A stretch of DNA of 9,348 nt. Source: Desulfobacteraceae bacterium (lineage in GTDB: Bacteria; Desulfobacterota; DSM-4660; Desulfatiglandales; Desulfatiglandaceae). The position numbers and the translations under genes are program-made. Positions 6,915 to 9,348 of this stretch are shown in pieces. The stretch is from positions 1 through 9,348 of the forward strand of contig DAOWOF010000075.1 of NCBI GenBank assembly GCA_030642205.1, in the 5' to 3' direction. Position 1 is the first letter of the stretch; the number at the start of each line of letters is the position of its first letter. The notes under the pieces were generated by a model. It did not search any database and was not told where the DNA came from. It saw only the letters and a program-made list of their open reading frames with translations.

Positions 6915-8042
6915 CTAATCTGTCTTTTTACACATAAAATGAAGATTAAAAGGATCCTCAGGTATCTCAATAACTTCCCTGTGTTTAAAACCTGCTGCTT
7001 CGAGCATTTCTATTGCCTTTTGTCTTCCCCACATCATTCCAAGGCCTGTGCCTCCATCAAGCAATCCTACTGGCATACAGTGCATCAAGCTAACTGTATA
7101 TAAAAAGGGACCCATTGGATGATCCTTGTTTTCTTCAAGATTACTGCTGGCCGCAATATCAATCATGGAAAAAAGACCATCTGCTTTTAAAATGGAATAG
7201 ACACCTTGGAGAGCCTCAAGAGGTTGTACAAGATCATGAATGACATCAAAGGCCGTAATATAGTCAAATGAATTTTCAAGATTATGATTGCCCTTGAGGC
7301 TTGAGGTATCCAGCCTGAGAAAGTCCAGATTTTTAATTCCCTGCTGCTTGCAATCTGATCTGGCCTTAGATATAGCTTGTTGAGAGATATCAATTCCAAT
7401 AAACTCACTATTGGGAAATGCCCTGGCCATAAGAATGGCGGCAACACCTTCTGCGCAGCCAAGATCGCATACGCGTATACCAGCCTTCATTTTTCTGATG
7501 AGTCGACCATTATCAACAGATGGCAGAAAATCATTAACCAGAACCTGCTGATGTTTGGCATTGGCTAATTGCGCCATGAATTCCTGGAATCTTGGGTAAT
7601 GATCATAGCTGACACCTTTGCCTTCTTTAAACCCCTTATAAACGGATTCCATGGCACATGCTGTAAGTAATGGAATTTCTTGAGAGTATACACCCATATT
7701 CGAGTTTCCGGATCTGCGGCAAATTACATCCCCATGTTCTCTGGGTAAATAAAAGCAATCAAGCCCGGTTTCATCATGAGAAATTTCAATTACTCCTCCT
7801 GAGACCATTATTCCTAGCCATTCTTTAATATAGCGCATGTTTAAGCCTGTTTTATCGGCGATATAAGAGATGGCTTTTGGCGAGTCAAAGGCGTCCATAA
7901 CATCAAACAGCTCCGATCTATAACCAAGGGCTATCGCAAGGTTTAACGCGCCATAATTCAAGATATCCGTCATCTTATTTGCAAAATTATTTTGTTTATC
8001 ATTTAATATTTTACGCATTGATTTTCTATTATCCTGATTCAT
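6915..8042 (-). CDS. Rv2258c-like SAM-dependent methyltransferase with N-terminal winged helix
   Basis: 375 residues. The N-terminal third (about 20-110) resembles the winged-helix domain of Rv2258c-type methyltransferases: ALNLAIALGYRSELFDVM (32-49), then a recognition-like helix around TGLNMRYIKEWLGIMVSGGVI (65-85). The class I methyltransferase core follows: motif I VCDLGCAEG (191-199), acidic end of strand 2 FIGIDIS (214-220, with D218), FDVIHD (265-270) as motif IV, LKADGLFSMID (285-295), and a C-terminal GGTGLGMMWGRQ (330-341) before the final strand. In other members the winged helix contributes to dimerisation and substrate binding rather than DNA binding. The substrate is unknown; small-molecule O- or C-methylation is likely. 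The Shine-Dalgarno before ATG 8042 is weak, and ATG 8018 (residue 9) is possible. It lies 111 bp downstream of the hydrolase gene and 49 bp upstream of the pseudo-receiver gene on the same strand. Confidence 0.82.
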   Translation of the reverse strand: MNQDNRKSMRKILNDKQNNFANKMTDILNYGALNLAIALGYRSELFDVMDAFDSPKAISYIADKTGLNMRYIKEWLGIMVSGGVIEISHDETGLDCFYLPREHGDVICRRSGNSNMGVYSQEIPLLTACAMESVYKGFKEGKGVSYDHYPRFQEFMAQLANAKHQQVLVNDFLPSVDNGRLIRKMKAGIRVCDLGCAEGVAAILMARAFPNSEFIGIDISQQAISKARSDCKQQGIKNLDFLRLDTSSLKGNHNLENSFDYITAFDVIHDLVQPLEALQGVYSILKADGLFSMIDIAASSNLEENKDHPMGPFLYTVSLMHCMPVGLLDGGTGLGMMWGRQKAIEMLEAAGFKHREVIEIPEDPFNLHFMCKKTD

Positions 8043-8074
8043 TTCTTTTTAACACCGATTTTCACAGCAGGTAC

Positions 8075-8146
8075 AGACCTCAAAACAACATCCTGATTTT
8101 AGAGACCCTCATAATTGATAAGCTGGGCTATCTGCCCATAAACAAA
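8075..8146 (+). pseudogene. Short relic resembling IstB (IS21 helper ATPase) Walker B region
   Basis: In the non-coding gap between the two minus-strand genes, the plus frame reads RPQNNILILETLIIDKLGYL and then PINK. The core LIIDKLGYLPINK (8108-8146) matches the Walker B segment of IS21-family IstB ATPases, commonly (L)LIIDELGYLP(I/L)xK, with Lys where Glu or Asp is usual. No Walker A, sensor region or terminal repeats are present, and bases past 8154 belong to the hydrolase gene on the other strand. It would be a fragment of about 24 codons. The similarity is judged from memory of the family and could be coincidence. Confidence 0.4.
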
Positions 8147-8153
8147 ACAAGAC

Positions 8154-8786
8154 CTATGTCAGGAATGGATTTGTCTTTTTTTCTATATCAATTGTTGAAC
8201 TAGTCCTTACACCATAATTATGGCCAGGCCAGACAACGGTATCCCCGGGAAGGGTTAAAAGTCTCTCTTTGATGGAATGCATAAACTGGGACATTGATGC
8301 CCCCTGCAGATCGGTTCTACCTATGGCCCCCACAAAAAGAGTGTCTCCGGTAAATACGTGTCCATCGCCAAGCAGACATATTCCTCCAGGGCTATGTCCT
8401 GGAGTATGTAATACCTCTAAAGTTACATCTCCCATCTCAATTTTATCCCCATCCACAACGGCCCTGTCAACAGGAGGAGAAGGGGTCAACCCCCATTGCT
8501 GAGCCATGGCTGCTCCTTCCGCGCCCGTAAACATGGCAACATCATCTTTATGCATAATAATTTCAGCGCCGGTTAATTCCTGAACTTTGGCATTTCCACA
8601 AGTATGATCAGCATGACCGTGGGTATTAATAATATAGCATAGCTTGCAACCTTTTTCATTGATCATGTTGACAATGCCTTCTTCATCTCCGGCAGGATCG
8701 ATTACCAAGGCCTCTTTAGTTCCGGGGGAAACAACCAAATAACAGAAAACTTCAAAAGGCCCAACCCTTATTTGCTCAATATCCAT
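8154..8786 (-). CDS. MBL-fold metallohydrolase, glyoxalase II-like (GloC/YcbL type)
   Basis: 210 residues, a single metallo-beta-lactamase domain. The binuclear metal set is complete: THGHADH (55-61, giving H56, H58, D60, H61), H131 in TPGHSPGG (128-135), D148 in TGDTLF (146-151) and H189 in PGHNYG (187-192). The C-terminal SSTIDIEKKTNPFL (196-209) matches the substrate-side signature of the GloC/YcbL group. Such enzymes hydrolyse thioesters such as S-lactoylglutathione, but related small forms act on other thiol esters; there is no sulfurtransferase (rhodanese) domain as in persulfide dioxygenase fusions. It is cytoplasmic, without a signal peptide. The start is well supported: AAGGAGAGG (8793-8801, minus strand) lies about 6 nt before ATG, with a promoter further upstream. 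It is the first gene of the minus-strand block; the methyltransferase begins 111 bp after its stop. The substrate is not determinable here. Confidence 0.88.
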   Translation of the reverse strand: MDIEQIRVGPFEVFCYLVVSPGTKEALVIDPAGDEEGIVNMINEKGCKLCYIINTHGHADHTCGNAKVQELTGAEIIMHKDDVAMFTGAEGAAMAQQWGLTPSPPVDRAVVDGDKIEMGDVTLEVLHTPGHSPGGICLLGDGHVFTGDTLFVGAIGRTDLQGASMSQFMHSIKERLLTLPGDTVVWPGHNYGVRTSSTIDIEKKTNPFLT

Positions 8787-8792
8787 TTTTAT

Positions 8793-8801
8793 CCTCTCCT
8801 T
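8793..8801 (-). promoter_or_regulatory. Strong Shine-Dalgarno of the MBL-fold hydrolase
   Basis: Read on the minus strand this is AAGGAGAGG, ending 6 nt before the ATG at 8786. It is the strongest ribosome binding site of the minus-strand genes and fixes the start codon. Confidence 0.65.
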
Positions 8802-8809
8802 TTTAAGAT

Positions 8810-8839
8810 CTTATATGATACTTTTTAACAGTCCATCAA
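8810..8839 (-). promoter_or_regulatory. Candidate sigma70-type promoter for the minus-strand gene block
   Basis: On the minus strand, TTGATG (8834-8839) and TATAAG (8810-8815) form a -35/-10 pair with an 18-bp spacer; they match consensus at four and five of six bases. The -10 lies about 24 bp before the hydrolase ATG, giving a very short leader with the Shine-Dalgarno directly in it. Confidence 0.45.
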
Positions 8840-8956
8840 CTAATAATCTTTTAGTTTTTCAGATTTTGCATAAAAAAGCAATATCCAGTGCCCCACCACC
8901 ACGTCTAAAGTGCCTTGCTCAAAAATAAATTTATAGTATCGTGGATTTTGGGGATC

Positions 8957-8985
8957 TTGACTTATTTTTTTATCCTTGCTATTAA
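8957..8985 (+). promoter_or_regulatory. Candidate sigma70-type promoter for the right-end frame
   Basis: TTGACT (8957-8962) and TATTAA (8980-8985) are separated by exactly 17 bp and match consensus at five and four of six bases. The Shine-Dalgarno at 9001-9010 follows at the distance expected for a short leader, which strengthens the call that a gene begins, or once began, near 9016. Confidence 0.4.
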
Positions 8986-9000
8986 TTTTCCATCTTACAT

Positions 9001-9010
9001 AAAGGAGAAG
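9001..9010 (+). promoter_or_regulatory. Strong Shine-Dalgarno without an ATG
   Basis: AAAGGAGAAG is a near-ideal ribosome binding site. At the right distance there is no ATG, GTG or TTG: ATC (9016-9018) and ATT (9020-9022) are the only start-like codons. ATT would open the long frame to the window edge; ATC opens a 20-codon frame ending at TGA 9076. Confidence 0.5.
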
Positions 9011-9019
9011 TATCTATCA

Positions 9020-9348
9020 ATTTATCTGACAGTCTACAAAATATTTCCGTTCATAAATATTTCAAGTCTCTTTCCTGAGGGCTTGTGTAAAAATAAGTTC
9101 GCAGAATTGGCACCCGTATTTCGGCCAGATTTAGTTGTGCCGATTGAGCAACTAAGCGCAAACTTCGAAATCACAGGAATACTCCTGTTCTTTTGCCAGG
9201 TTGTTACGGGACTAAAAAAATATTTTTTTATAAACAATATATCCTGCCCAAGCTTGCAATATATAGATCCTATTGAATTGAAAATTTTAATACTTGCATT
9301 CTCTAACGGCCTGCCGAGTTATGATATAGATCTTGTTATTCTTAAATA
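9020..9348 (+). CDS. Partial open frame running off the right edge (gene start or decaying gene, unrecognised)
   Basis: This frame has no stop from 8909 to the last base (146 codons), long for such AT-rich DNA. From about 9083 onward it reads like protein: KFAELAPVFRPDLVVPIEQL, then a hydrophobic stretch ITGILLFFCQVV, then acidic and hydrophobic segments ending PSYDIDLVILK at the edge. No ATG occurs in it. Translation could begin at ATT 9020 (rare start, 9 nt after the Shine-Dalgarno). Alternatively it could begin in the neighbouring frame at 9016 (ATC, one base from ATG), giving INLSDSLQNISVHKYFKSLS before TGA 9076, where a +1 shift at TCC-TGA would join the long frame. The second reading implies a degraded gene or an unusual recoding. 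I recognise no domain. Convergent evidence (promoter, ribosome site, long frame) makes coding origin plausible but not secure. Confidence 0.35.
   Translation, partial: MYLTVYKIFPFINISSLFPEGLCKNKFAELAPVFRPDLVVPIEQLSANFEITGILLFFCQVVTGLKKYFFINNISCPSLQYIDPIELKILILAFSNGLPSYDIDLVILK
9105..9145. repeat. Nested inverted repeat with competing stems
   Basis: AATTGGCAC (9105-9113) pairs with GTGCCGATT (9137-9145) over 9 bp with one G-T pair; directly inside, CCG (9114-9116) pairs with CGG (9122-9124). Two other stems overlap it and would compete: TCGGC (9121-9125) with GCCGA (9139-9143), and TTAGTTG (9131-9137) with CAACTAA (9149-9155). It lies inside the right-end open frame. Confidence 0.4.
9173..9188. 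repeat. Small perfect hairpin followed by a short T-rich tract
   Basis: ACAGGA (9173-9178) pairs with TCCTGT (9183-9188) around a 4-nt loop, and TCTTTT follows on the plus strand. It looks like a weak intrinsic terminator, but the stem is short and it sits inside the open frame, so it may be incidental. Confidence 0.25.
9214..9229. repeat. Perfect A7-TA-T7 palindrome
   Basis: AAAAAAATATTTTTTT is a 16-nt self-complementary A/T tract. It could melt or bend easily or form a hairpin. Within the open frame it encodes KKYFF, a slippage-prone stretch. Confidence 0.5.

Larger units (their letters stand above)
8787..9348. other. Divergent intergenic region and right-end open frame
   Basis: This 562-bp stretch has no listed ATG-started gene. 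From left to right it holds: the hydrolase ribosome site and promoter (minus), a plus-strand promoter (8957-8985) and Shine-Dalgarno (9001-9010), an open frame from 8909 to the edge, inverted repeats (9105-9145, 9131-9155, 9173-9188) and an A7-TA-T7 palindrome (9214-9229). The minus frame at 9034-9237 has no ribosome site and looks like a shadow. Confidence 0.5.

Noticed and set aside
8122..8139. GGGC-TATCT-GCCC hairpin after the hydrolase gene as its terminator
   Set aside because: The stem is only 4 bp and no T-run follows on the minus strand; the bases are better explained as part of the IstB-like relic.
9034..9237. Minus-strand 67-codon frame at the right end
   Set aside because: No ribosome site upstream, composition rich in Ser and Lys without pattern, and it opposes a longer plus frame that has promoter and Shine-Dalgarno support.

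Overview
The window reads as a moderately AT-rich Gram-negative bacterial chromosome. The Kdo-pathway isomerase implies lipopolysaccharide. The mix of oligoribonuclease, Uup, a FabK/nitronate-monooxygenase-type flavoprotein and an Rv2258c-like methyltransferase would fit Desulfobacterota or another proteobacterial lineage. That placement is inference from gene content; no rRNA or species marker is present.

Layout. (1) 1-642: the C-terminal end of an unrecognised plus-strand gene (stop at 226), then about 415 bp of non-coding DNA with two hairpins and a TATAAT box. (2) 643-6398: five plus-strand genes: kdsD/kpsF (arabinose-5-phosphate isomerase), orn (oligoribonuclease), a FabK/NMO-family flavoprotein, an RlmL-type THUMP 23S rRNA methyltransferase, and uup (ABC-F ATPase). 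The last two are 21 bp apart and reproduce the rlmKL-uup order of E. coli. (3) 6479-8786: three minus-strand genes, read in the order metallo-beta-lactamase-fold hydrolase, Rv2258c-like winged-helix methyltransferase, and a stand-alone receiver domain that has lost its phosphoacceptor Asp. The plus and minus blocks converge at about 6400-6478. (4) 8787-9348: a divergent region with a minus promoter for the hydrolase and a plus promoter plus strong Shine-Dalgarno. These lead into an open frame that runs off the right edge without an ATG; it is either the start of a gene or a decaying one.

Functionally, most of the window is housekeeping: envelope precursor synthesis, RNA turnover, and ribosome modification or rescue. 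The less ordinary parts are the degenerate receiver next to the Rv2258c-like methyltransferase, a short IstB (IS21 helper) relic in the 110-bp gap at 8043-8153, and the right-end open frame with its stacked inverted repeats. I saw no CRISPR array, tRNA, rRNA, intact insertion sequence or recognisable defence system.
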